Source: Anaerolineae bacterium (GTDB taxonomy: Bacteria; Chloroflexota; Anaerolineae; Anaerolineales; Villigracilaceae). From it: a DNA stretch of 14,815 bases. Below the pieces are notes generated by a model. The model searched no databases. It was not told the DNA's origin and saw only the letters and a list, made by a program, of their open reading frames with translations. Location of the stretch: the NCBI GenBank assembly GCA_003524705.1, contig DQGV01000348.1, positions 1 through 14,815 of the forward strand. Direction: 5' to 3'. The translations under genes and the position numbers were made by a program. Below are positions 1-6,739 of this stretch, one piece after another; within the stretch, counting starts at the first letter, position 1; each line of letters starts with the position of its first letter.

Positions 1-182
1 TCTGCGGAATGCTTGTAAGTATAGGGTTATTTCCATTTCGGTTTTACCTCATAATAAAAACTTTAATCTTTTGAGCATATAAAAGTTATACTATCATCAT
101 AAGTTAACATATTTGTTAAGAAAACAGCATAATAATAGTGTAACACTTTTTATTCAAGCGTCGATGCGGCTATGCGAAAACC
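1..182. other. AT-rich intergenic stretch, no gene seen
   Basis: I see no convincing coding region here. The stretch is AT-rich and contains a small inverted repeat, TTAACA at 104-109 and TGTTAA at 114-119 with a 4-nt loop. It lies downstream of the sugar transferase stop at 183. I find no clean GC-rich hairpin followed by a T-run, so I cannot assign a terminator. Whatever lies to the left is outside the window. Confidence 0.5.
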
Positions 183-857
183 CTATGTGACGCCGCTTGG
201 CTTAAGCAAAGTGGTTATTGTCTTAAATAAGATATAAATATCTAAAGAAATACAAGCATGTTCAATATAAGCAATATCCATGCGGGTTCGTTCATCCATA
301 TTTACAGAACCACGTGCTGTGATTTGCCATAGCCCGGTCATACCTGGCAAAATATCAAGGCGTTGTGTCTGCCAAAGATTATAGTCTTCTGGTCCAAAAT
401 CAGTTGGACGAGGTCCAACAAGACTCATTTCACCCTTTAAGACGTTAAAAATTTGAGGCAACTCATCCATACTGGTTTTTCTCAATAATTTTCCAATAGT
501 AGTTACACGTGGGTCATTTGTAATTTTGAAATCAGGCCATTCGAGTTCATTTAAGTGCATATATTTTTCTTTAAGTGCATCAGCATTAGGTACCATAGTT
601 CTAAATTTATAAAACAAAAACGGTTTTCCTCCGCGTCCTGCACGCTTGTTTGTATAAATAATAGGTGCGCCAGGCCCATTTAAGAAGATTAATAAAGATA
701 TTAAACCAACCACAGGCAACCAGAACGGACTGGCAAGCAAAATAAGCGAGACATCCATAATTCGCTTGAGGACAACATAAGATGTCCCTCTAAAAATACT
801 TTTATTAGGGTCAAAGGAATTAATCCAGAATAATTTATCTTCTTTTGTAATTTCCAT
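183..857 (-). CDS. Polyprenyl-phosphate sugar-1-phosphate transferase (WcaJ/PglC-type bacterial sugar transferase)
   Basis: A monotopic phosphoglycosyl transferase that would move a sugar-1-phosphate from a UDP-sugar to undecaprenyl phosphate, the first membrane step of exopolysaccharide, O-antigen or glycan assembly. The 224-aa protein has the compact catalytic domain only, without the large N-terminal multi-pass half of WbaP/WcaJ. Visible family marks are a hydrophobic membrane anchor at about 33-59 after KRIMD, FYKFRTM at 82-88, the catalytic Asp-Glu dyad in SMDELPQ (D131, E132), SLVGPRP at 145-151 and PGMTGLWQ at 171-178. The start is 15 nt after the stop of the upstream degenerate-GGDEF gene on the same strand, so the two are probably cotranscribed. 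No good Shine-Dalgarno precedes it, so translational coupling is possible. The sugar substrate cannot be read from the sequence. Family assignment is very sure. Confidence 0.93.
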   Translation of the reverse strand: MEITKEDKLFWINSFDPNKSIFRGTSYVVLKRIMDVSLILLASPFWLPVVGLISLLIFLNGPGAPIIYTNKRAGRGGKPFLFYKFRTMVPNADALKEKYMHLNELEWPDFKITNDPRVTTIGKLLRKTSMDELPQIFNVLKGEMSLVGPRPTDFGPEDYNLWQTQRLDILPGMTGLWQITARGSVNMDERTRMDIAYIEHACISLDIYILFKTITTLLKPSGVT

Positions 858-872
858 TTCGAATTCGCTTTG

Positions 873-1742
873 TTATTCCTTTGTTGAAGATTCAGGTAAC
901 TCTAACCCAGTTTGTTTGGAACGCCCACGGGCAACATAAATTAAGTCATCGAAGGTCAGCGCCTCATCTGGAAATGCAGCACTCCCCCAATCAATTTTTG
1001 TATTTAAACCTGCCTCTACTGCCGCACTCATTCTTTCAGCTAGTGAAGTAATATTACTTATATTCGTTTCAGGGCAAAGTAGAACAAATTGGCCATCACG
1101 GTCTTGCAATATCATATCGGTACTACGTGCCATGTTGCTCAACATTTGACCCACCTTAGCAATTGCAAAGCGGTCTATCATATCAGAAGCAAGAGAGTCC
1201 AATTCCTTCCAACCTTCTTTACCGGCTGGTTTTTGTAATCGAATCGTTAATACAGACAAGGGATGATGATATCGTCTGCTTCGTGTTATTTCAGCAGAAA
1301 TCAAGTCACGTGATGACTGAATATCCCTAACGCGGCTTGGATATGCACTAGATGACAACCCTTCTAAAGTCTTATCTAACTCACCGATCTTTCGCCCAAC
1401 ATCATAAGCCAGAAAAGAAGTTAGGATAATCAGTAAAACCTGAATAATATGCTCAACCAGATTAGTAGAATCAGGAAAAAAAATAGAATCTGGGGAAAAA
1501 AATGAAAGCAAAATATATACTACCACCCAAAATGCCATAAATGCATAGTTGCTTAATTTTACACCAGAGCGAATTAAGATACCTACCAAAATTAATTCTG
1601 AAAACACAACAATAGCAACGATAATAAAAAATGAAGGGGTAAGATCTAAAACATCTTGTTCAAATCGCTCAATATTGGCAATACCCAAAAGAGTGATTAT
1701 ATAAGATACCAAAATTGTTATCGACAGCTTTAATTCACTCAT
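873..1742 (-). CDS. Membrane protein with degenerate GGDEF domain
   Basis: The 289-aa protein has about four hydrophobic segments (roughly 5-22, 37-58, 66-83 and 97-115) and then a cytoplasmic domain (about 146-280) that reads like a GGDEF domain: SRRYHHPLSVLTIRL at 155-169 resembles the usual opening strand. At the signature position the five residues are RDGQF (215-219), not GGDEF, so cyclase activity is unlikely. No RxxD inhibitory site is obvious before it. Degenerate GGDEF domains often act as ligand-binding or protein-interaction modules. The gene directly precedes a sugar transferase, 15 nt apart on the same strand, so control of polysaccharide output is a reasonable inference. The ATG at 1742 has AGGA about 9 nt upstream. 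The fold call is fairly sure; the regulatory role is inferred. Confidence 0.75.
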   Translation of the reverse strand: MSELKLSITILVSYIITLLGIANIERFEQDVLDLTPSFFIIVAIVVFSELILVGILIRSGVKLSNYAFMAFWVVVYILLSFFSPDSIFFPDSTNLVEHIIQVLLIILTSFLAYDVGRKIGELDKTLEGLSSSAYPSRVRDIQSSRDLISAEITRSRRYHHPLSVLTIRLQKPAGKEGWKELDSLASDMIDRFAIAKVGQMLSNMARSTDMILQDRDGQFVLLCPETNISNITSLAERMSAAVEAGLNTKIDWGSAAFPDEALTFDDLIYVARGRSKQTGLELPESSTKE

Positions 1743-1811
1743 AAATGTATTCCTAAAATGAAAATAACGCCTTCATCAGATTTATTTACCTATTTTAATT
1801 TAACCGTACTT

Positions 1812-1841
1812 ATTATAAGACAAAAGCAATCAGACTGCCAT
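1812..1841 (-). promoter_or_regulatory. Putative sigma70 promoter for the GGDEF/sugar transferase pair
   Basis: Read on the minus strand there is a perfect TATAAT at 1817-1812, with ATGGCA (4 of 6 to TTGACA) at 1841-1836, a spacing of 18. The leader to the ATG at 1742 would be about 65 nt. This is a sequence match only, in a 191-bp divergent intergenic region shared with the lipoprotein gene. Confidence 0.45.
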
Positions 1842-1908
1842 GCAGTTTGTTAAGTTAGTAGTGAGCTATACACAAAAAAGGTCATAACCTCAGACAAAAA
1901 TGAAATAA

Positions 1909-1916
1909 GGTAAAAT
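1909..1916 (+). promoter_or_regulatory. Putative -10 box for the lipoprotein gene
   Basis: GGTAAAAT at 1909-1916 contains a -10-like TAAAAT ending 17 nt before the ATG at 1934. No good -35 hexamer is seen at 16-18 nt spacing. A transcript starting about 7 nt after the box would have a leader of roughly 11 nt with no Shine-Dalgarno site. Confidence 0.35.
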
Positions 1917-1933
1917 TCTTATGAAATAATTCA

Positions 1934-2590
1934 ATGAAAAAGACCCTCTCACTCCTTTTTCTCCTACTCCTCACTGCATGTGATTCATGGGGCGTGCCAC
2001 CACAACCTTTCCCGGTCTGGAGCCCAGTGCCTTCATCCACGCCAAGTATTTACACAGCCACCCCATTGATTATCCCTCCGCCGGGCACAATTACCCCAGC
2101 CGTGACTATTATCTCACAAGTCACCGAGACCGCCAGCCTAACCCCGCCTCCTACTTCTACGGGGACGCTTGCCCAGCCAACCCAAACATTCACCCAAGCC
2201 CCCATCCAATCTGTCGGCATTGATATTTTAGGATGCAACACTGGCATTGATATATTGAATGGCATGGGCGAAGTGACAAATGCCTATGTCACCATCAAAA
2301 ACACAGGCACTGTTGATTTACCCAACACCTGCGGATTCTTGCGTGCCATAGATGAAAGCGAACGTGCACACCCAGATAAAGAAGTGTGTGTGCCTAATTT
2401 ACCAGCACAAAATCAAGTGATTCTAAAATTGACTGTTGATTCAACATATCAGCAAAGCACAATTATTCAAGTAGATGCGTTATCAAATGATGTTGTTCTG
2501 TTAAGAATAGATAGACAATCTTGCCGAGATATTAGTTTGTTTGGTGGTGCGCCATCAAATGTAGGCGTCATTCAACCCATTCAACCTTAA
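1934..2590 (+). CDS. Secreted lipoprotein with Pro/Thr-rich linker
   Basis: The 218-aa protein begins with a lipoprotein signal peptide: MKK, a leucine-rich core, and a lipobox Leu-Thr-Ala-Cys with the lipidated cysteine at 16. Residues 17-90 form a linker rich in Pro, Thr and Ser, probably a spacer from the membrane. The C-terminal part (about 93-218) looks like a beta-sandwich, with alternating hydrophobic strands such as AYVTIKNTGTVDL (117-129), a pattern common in FxLYD/DUF-type and CARDB-like extracellular domains. It carries four cysteines (101, 133, 152, 197) that could form two disulfides. I do not recognise a specific family and assign no function. It stands alone on the plus strand, divergent from the GGDEF gene and convergent with the HAMP gene. 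The only in-frame start that keeps the signal peptide is the ATG at 1934. Confidence 0.8.
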   Translation: MKKTLSLLFLLLLTACDSWGVPPQPFPVWSPVPSSTPSIYTATPLIIPPPGTITPAVTIISQVTETASLTPPPTSTGTLAQPTQTFTQAPIQSVGIDILGCNTGIDILNGMGEVTNAYVTIKNTGTVDLPNTCGFLRAIDESERAHPDKEVCVPNLPAQNQVILKLTVDSTYQQSTIIQVDALSNDVVLLRIDRQSCRDISLFGGAPSNVGVIQPIQP

Positions 2591-2642
2591 AGAAAATGTT
2601 GAGTTAGAGAATCAAGTTTCCCCTTAAGAAAGAAGCGAAAGA

Positions 2643-2672
2643 AAAGTCCGTAACATAAGTTACGGACTTTTT
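2643..2672. terminator. Bidirectional rho-independent terminator
   Basis: AAAGTCCGTAAC (2643-2654) and GTTACGGACTTT (2659-2670) form a perfect 12-bp stem with a 4-nt ATAA loop. On the plus strand it runs into TTTTT (2668-2672), and on the minus strand into TTTT. It lies between the convergent lipoprotein gene (stop at 2590) and HAMP gene (stop at 2676), so it can end both transcripts. Confidence 0.92.
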
Positions 2673-2675
2673 ATC

Positions 2676-3791
2676 TTAATCTTCTTTTGTAAAACGGTTG
2701 CGCATGTCTTTGACTTTTGATTGCAAATCTTGGAAGAATTCGCTTTCGACAATTTCTGTCACCTGTTTGGTGAGCTTGGATTTGTCAATCATGATTTCCA
2801 ATTGATGCACACGAGCACGCAATGATTGTTCACGTTGGGCAACTTTATCAACCATCACTTTGAAGACGTCGGTGAGTGTATCAATTTCATCTTGGTAATT
2901 GCCACCGCTTTTGCTTAATTCTTGTTCGTAATCACCTTCACCGATTTTCTTAGCAACACCTGCTAAACCAATAATTGGGCGTGTGAGAAAACCCGCGAGC
3001 CAATAGACAAGTACAAATATGATAGCAAATGTGACTGCAAATGCAATCATCCCTTGTTGTAATATTTCAGCGGCAACTTCATCTACATAACTGGCTTGAA
3101 TATCAACACCGATTGCGCCAATCGGTTGACCTTGCTCATCCAAAATTGGTGCATAGGAAGTAATCCATGTACCAAATCTATCTTGATAGGGAACCCAAGA
3201 ATCTACTCTTTGTTCTAAGCCGTCGTAAATTCGAGTAGAGGGTGTTCCATCTTCATTTAATGCGGGGGTATATCTTTGGCAAAAACGAAAGCCACCGCGT
3301 GTTTCACGGAAATAACCTGTGCTTCCAATAGCAATGACTTCGCCTTCATCAGGTCCTTTAATATAAGTATAAAGACGTGTTGTTTCTTTTGTAGGGTCGC
3401 CAAAGGGGTCTTCTTTTAATTGGGTAAATTGTACAGAGCGTAACCAATTGACATGTTCAAGATAAAGAGAATTGTTTTCGGGATAATAACCATTTTGTTC
3501 AGGAGGGGTATCTGCCGTTGGTTTTTCGGGCGGACACATTGGGTTATTGGCACTTTCTTGTTCATATAATTGAATAAAGTCTTCTCTATCTATACCTACT
3601 AAGGCGCCATGTAAAGTTTGGCTTAAATCATCGGTGATCGTTTGGAATACTCTATCTCTGGTGTAGTTGTAAAACCAAGCATAACTGCCGATAAAAATTG
3701 GGATAAAAATTAATGTAAAACCAATCCAAATTTTTAGTCGCAAACTAAAAAAACGAGAGTTTGATTTTACTGGTTGTGTTTGTTCGCTCAT
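2676..3791 (-). CDS. Cache/HAMP membrane sensor protein without output domain
   Basis: This is a two-TM receptor-like protein. A first membrane helix (about 22-44, numbered from the GTG described below) is followed by an extracytoplasmic domain of about 200 residues. That domain ends in WITSYAPILDEQGQPIGAIG (212-231), typical of the membrane-proximal strand pair of Cache/PAS-like sensors. A second TM helix (251-272), a HAMP domain (about 270-325, LTRPI onward) and a short coiled coil follow. There is no kinase, cyclase, methyl-accepting or phosphatase domain. The protein ends in a conserved-looking tail (about 335-372, with KQVTEIVESEFFQDL). Two starts are possible: a GTG at 3800 directly after the previous gene's TAG, or the ATG at 3791. 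AGGTGA, overlapping that TAG, lies at a suitable distance before 3791, so I prefer ATG 3791 (371 aa). It is the last gene of the transporter-GNAT-HAMP operon. The partner is unknown. Confidence 0.85.
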   Translation of the reverse strand: MSEQTQPVKSNSRFFSLRLKIWIGFTLIFIPIFIGSYAWFYNYTRDRVFQTITDDLSQTLHGALVGIDREDFIQLYEQESANNPMCPPEKPTADTPPEQNGYYPENNSLYLEHVNWLRSVQFTQLKEDPFGDPTKETTRLYTYIKGPDEGEVIAIGSTGYFRETRGGFRFCQRYTPALNEDGTPSTRIYDGLEQRVDSWVPYQDRFGTWITSYAPILDEQGQPIGAIGVDIQASYVDEVAAEILQQGMIAFAVTFAIIFVLVYWLAGFLTRPIIGLAGVAKKIGEGDYEQELSKSGGNYQDEIDTLTDVFKVMVDKVAQREQSLRARVHQLEIMIDKSKLTKQVTEIVESEFFQDLQSKVKDMRNRFTKED

Positions 3792-3800
3792 TTTATTCAC

Positions 3801-4517
3801 CTATACTTTTATAGAATTAAGTGTCTCAAGAACTACAGGATGGGTCTCTGGCAAACCATAATGGTCTACTAAAAATGCCAACACAAAATTGGTAATCATT
3901 TCTTTGGTATATGTTTCAATCTTAATTTCTGGGTTTGGCAGAAAGCCTATGTGCATTGGCGAAAATTTTATCATCGCTAATTCTTCTTCACGGCTTTTGC
4001 CAAATAATTCGGGTGAAAAAATCGGCTCTACATATTTTAATGGCAATTGTATCAGACCATTGCGTTCGTAATGCTCCATCAGTCGGCTAGTTTCCACTTC
4101 ATTGACCATACCCAAAACTGGCGCGTCGCGGTTTTCTTTGGCATCGCGGATGATTTGATGCAGGCATTCGTAAATGATAAAGACTGATAATTTTTTATCA
4201 TCAACAACCGTCTCACGAAAATCAGGGTGGATGGCTAAAGCATGAGCCAGCCCACAATGGCGATGACGCACATACCGAAATGTTCGTAACCCTACAGGTT
4301 TGCCATCAATTTCGATTAGCCAATAATGAACGATATTATTTTCTCGATGTTCATTTGGATATTGAGCCCTGCGCCTCATTCTCTCGACGTAATGCTGATA
4401 CTGCGGAAACAACATTTGATATAGCCCAAGCATTGACTCAATTCGCTGGTCGTCTCCTGAACCCAATAATTCGTAAATGGCTGTGTTTTCTCTTTGAGTA
4501 ACTAAACGTACAGGCAT
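3801..4517 (-). CDS. GNAT-fold acetyltransferase-like protein
   Basis: A 238-aa protein with the layout of a GNAT N-acyltransferase. HYWLIEIDGKPVGL (64-77) reads as the beta2-beta3 hairpin, CGLAHALAIHPDFRE (88-102) as strand beta4 leading to the acyl-CoA loop, and the segment around NEVETSRLMEHYERNGL (139-155) as the helix and strand that follow in GNATs. The canonical Q/RxxGxG/A pyrophosphate loop is not clear, so activity is uncertain. Its ATG overlaps the transporter stop (TAATG at 4517-4519), and its stop directly abuts the HAMP gene's start region, so all three are translationally coupled. This suggests it modifies, or works with, one of its neighbours. The fold call is fairly sure; the substrate is unknown. 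Confidence 0.72.
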   Translation of the reverse strand: MPVRLVTQRENTAIYELLGSGDDQRIESMLGLYQMLFPQYQHYVERMRRRAQYPNEHRENNIVHYWLIEIDGKPVGLRTFRYVRHRHCGLAHALAIHPDFRETVVDDKKLSVFIIYECLHQIIRDAKENRDAPVLGMVNEVETSRLMEHYERNGLIQLPLKYVEPIFSPELFGKSREEELAMIKFSPMHIGFLPNPEIKIETYTKEMITNFVLAFLVDHYGLPETHPVVLETLNSIKV

Positions 4518-5863
4518 TATTTTCCACTATCCCCAAAATCAAGTTTATCTAATACGCTGGCTCCACGGGTGCGACGTTTAAGTTGCCAATTCAACATGCT
4601 TTGTTCATACGTGGCGCGGACTTTATAAGTAGCATATACAGCCACAAGTGCAATAACGATTCCTACGCCAATATATATCAAAGAATATTGCTCACGCGGA
4701 ATTCCGAGATACAAACCAACACTGATAATTGCAAAGGTGATTAAACTCCCAATGATTGTTCCACCAGAGGGAAGATAACTGTCTAAGAAAATGCTGACAC
4801 GTCCACGTTTTTCATTCGGCACCATGGCTTGAAAAGCTTTGCGGGCAGATAAATCTACCGTGTCATAAGTGACGCGAGAAACGCCTTGTGCAATACCACT
4901 GCTCATATAGCCGGGGATGAAAAAGTTGGCAATCATTGAAAACAACATCATAAATGGTTGAATGAGGAAACTTCTTTTTAACGAAAGCCATTCAATAATG
5001 CGGTTTGAAAATCCTTGAATAAAGATAGAGACAATCGCAATTAATAAATTGTAGGTAGCATAAAAGGCTTGAAAACCTGTGCCTAAATCTAGTTTTGCAT
5101 CGGAAAGCACGTCAAAAAGGAGCACAGTCATCACACTGCCAGCGGCGAGCATCCCTAATGCTAAATATGCAAAAGCAGGGACTGTTTTGATAAACTCCCA
5201 ACCTTCCGTGAGCGTTTCCTTCATTGTATCTTCATGGGCACCAATCGGCGGTGGAAGTTTGACAGCCCGTAAACGAAATTGTGAAATTGCAAAGGCAACA
5301 AAAAAGATGGAAGCGTTAAGCAATAATAATGAAACAGTGCCAAATTGATATTGTGCATCTACGGCGGCGATGGCTAAACCGACTATTGTGCCAATAAAAG
5401 CAAAGATGCCAATCACTGGCATCACACGCCGACCTGTACCGGGGTCGTAAATATCGTTGACGAGAATCCAAAACACGACGGGGAAGAAACGCCATTGCTG
5501 GTCGTTGAGGAGGTAAATCAATGTGTAGGAAACTGAAGCAGGTATCCACGAAGAAAGAAACGAAAGTGGAAGTATGGCATACAAAATCCCAAAAACGAGT
5601 AAGACTCCGCCGATTAATTTGACTCGGTCAAATCTATCTACGATTAAAGATTGCAAGCCAGTGGCGAGAATCAATAAAACCATATCTATTGCCCAGACCA
5701 ATAAAATGTAATGGTCTTTGACTTCGCTCAAAAAACCACTGACAGACACCACTTTGGTGATGCCCATAGCGGCGTAATTTGCAAATAAAATAAAACCAAG
5801 TGTAAGAACTAACCCGCTCTCCCCTGCTCGTAATGGAAACCATTTTCTAAAACGTTCTTGCAT
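4517..5863 (-). CDS. Multi-pass membrane transporter, Npt1/Npt2-like or MFS-like
   Basis: A 448-aa polytopic protein with about 12 hydrophobic helices in two halves, separated by a polar loop near 200-225. The stretches FWILVNDIYDPGTGRRVMPV (131-150) and ARKAFQAMVPNEKRGRVSIF (340-359) recall the ADP/ATP-translocase-like (Npt1/Npt2, TLC) branch related to the MFS, where similar segments follow helices 4 and 10. This is from memory of the family and is not a database result. It heads a tightly coupled operon with a GNAT-like gene (TAATG overlap) and a HAMP sensor. The start ATG at 5863 has GAGG 7 nt upstream. Bacterial members of this branch often have unproven substrates, so nucleotide exchange should not be assumed; a generic MFS carrier is the alternative. 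Confidence 0.7.
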   Translation of the reverse strand: MQERFRKWFPLRAGESGLVLTLGFILFANYAAMGITKVVSVSGFLSEVKDHYILLVWAIDMVLLILATGLQSLIVDRFDRVKLIGGVLLVFGILYAILPLSFLSSWIPASVSYTLIYLLNDQQWRFFPVVFWILVNDIYDPGTGRRVMPVIGIFAFIGTIVGLAIAAVDAQYQFGTVSLLLLNASIFFVAFAISQFRLRAVKLPPPIGAHEDTMKETLTEGWEFIKTVPAFAYLALGMLAAGSVMTVLLFDVLSDAKLDLGTGFQAFYATYNLLIAIVSIFIQGFSNRIIEWLSLKRSFLIQPFMMLFSMIANFFIPGYMSSGIAQGVSRVTYDTVDLSARKAFQAMVPNEKRGRVSIFLDSYLPSGGTIIGSLITFAIISVGLYLGIPREQYSLIYIGVGIVIALVAVYATYKVRATYEQSMLNWQLKRRTRGASVLDKLDFGDSGK

Positions 5864-5892
5864 AAATGCGCCTCGTGTATGAAATAAAAACC

Positions 5893-5900
5893 AGTATACC
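5893..5900 (-). promoter_or_regulatory. Putative -10 box for the transporter operon
   Basis: On the minus strand GGTATACT (5900-5893) gives a -10-like TATACT ending 29 nt before the ATG at 5863. The -35 region at 16-18 nt spacing is poor. It shares the GG-extended form seen upstream of several other genes here. It lies in the short divergent region shared with the NYN gene. Confidence 0.4.
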
Positions 5901-5941
5901 CGATGAATTTGCTTTTATGACGTTACGAGATACTAACAAAA

Positions 5942-5949
5942 GGTATAAT
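5942..5949 (+). promoter_or_regulatory. Putative -10 box for the NYN gene, leaderless-type spacing
   Basis: GGTATAAT at 5942-5949 contains a perfect TATAAT that ends 6 nt before the ATG at 5956. Transcription would then start at or next to the start codon. The -35 match is weak (GTTACG, 3 of 6, at 16-nt spacing). This placement argues for the 5956 start over the upstream in-frame ATG at 5866. Confidence 0.45.
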
Positions 5950-5955
5950 CAAAAT

Positions 5956-6714
5956 ATGGCAGACGAAATCAAATCCCTCTCTAGAAACAAAATTGCAATG
6001 CTGATTGACGGCGACAATGCCCAAGCCTCTTTGCTTCCGCAAATGTTAGTGGAAGCAGGTCGGCACGGACAAGTGACCGTGCGCCGCATTTATGGCGATT
6101 GGACGACGAACAGCATGAATTCATGGAAAGATATTTTGAACTTCCATGCTTTTCAACCGATTCAGCAATTCCGATATTCGGTCGGCAAAAACGCCACAGA
6201 TAGCGCCATGATTATTGATGCAATGGATATTTTGCATTCAAATGTAGTGGATGGTTTTTGTTTAGTTTCGAGTGATAGTGATTACACTCGTCTGGCTACG
6301 CGCATTCGCGAGACGGGGATTTTTGTGATGGGTATCGGAAAGAAGAATACGCCCAAGGCATTTGTCAATGCTTGTGATGTGTTTGTTTACACTGAAAATC
6401 TTGTTGACGAGAAAAAAAATAATCAGCCTAAAAAAGCTCACTCAGCAAAATCTGGAAAGAAAAAAGAGGAAAGAGAAGAATCTGACCCCATGCCGATTCT
6501 GACTCAAGCCTTTGAAATGGCGGTTGGTCAAGATGGCTGGGCGCCTCTAGCCGGGATGGGAAACGCACTCTACCAACTCGACCCTGCTTTTGACCCACGC
6601 AGTTATGGTCACAAACAACTTTCGCGCATGATTACGAGTCTAAAAGATAAGTTTGAGATGCGCACGCAAAACTTGGATGGGACAAGTATTTTGTATGTGA
6701 AGGTCAAGGAGTGA
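5956..6714 (+). CDS. NYN-domain (LabA/DUF88-like) predicted nuclease with C-terminal OST-HTH/LOTUS domain
   Basis: A predicted PIN-like RNase fused to a small RNA-binding-type domain. The NYN part (about 10-148) shows the acidic metal-site pattern of the family: LIDGDN at 16-21, TDSAM with D82, and SSDSDY with D107 and D109. A lysine-rich linker (about 152-176) leads to an OST-HTH/LOTUS domain (about 178-250). The total is 252 aa from ATG 5956. An upstream in-frame ATG at 5866 would add 30 residues with no family resemblance, would leave only 2 bp to the divergent transporter start and would run through the -10 box, so I chose 5956. The gene stands alone, divergent from the transporter operon and convergent with patA 25 bp away. 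Bacterial NYN/OST-HTH proteins are widespread but their RNA targets are mostly unknown. Confidence 0.88.
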   Translation: MADEIKSLSRNKIAMLIDGDNAQASLLPQMLVEAGRHGQVTVRRIYGDWTTNSMNSWKDILNFHAFQPIQQFRYSVGKNATDSAMIIDAMDILHSNVVDGFCLVSSDSDYTRLATRIRETGIFVMGIGKKNTPKAFVNACDVFVYTENLVDEKKNNQPKKAHSAKSGKKKEEREESDPMPILTQAFEMAVGQDGWAPLAGMGNALYQLDPAFDPRSYGHKQLSRMITSLKDKFEMRTQNLDGTSILYVKVKE

Positions 6715-6739
6715 GGGGATAGTCAATAAGAAGATACTA

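Noticed and set aside
5866..5955. Upstream ATG at 5866 for the NYN gene
   Set aside because: It would add 30 residues without family resemblance, place the start 2 bp from the divergent transporter ATG and put the perfect TATAAT inside the gene.
6715..6739. Terminator between the convergent NYN and patA genes
   Set aside because: Only a 5-bp ATAGT/ACTAT pair with a long loop is visible; it is too weak to call.
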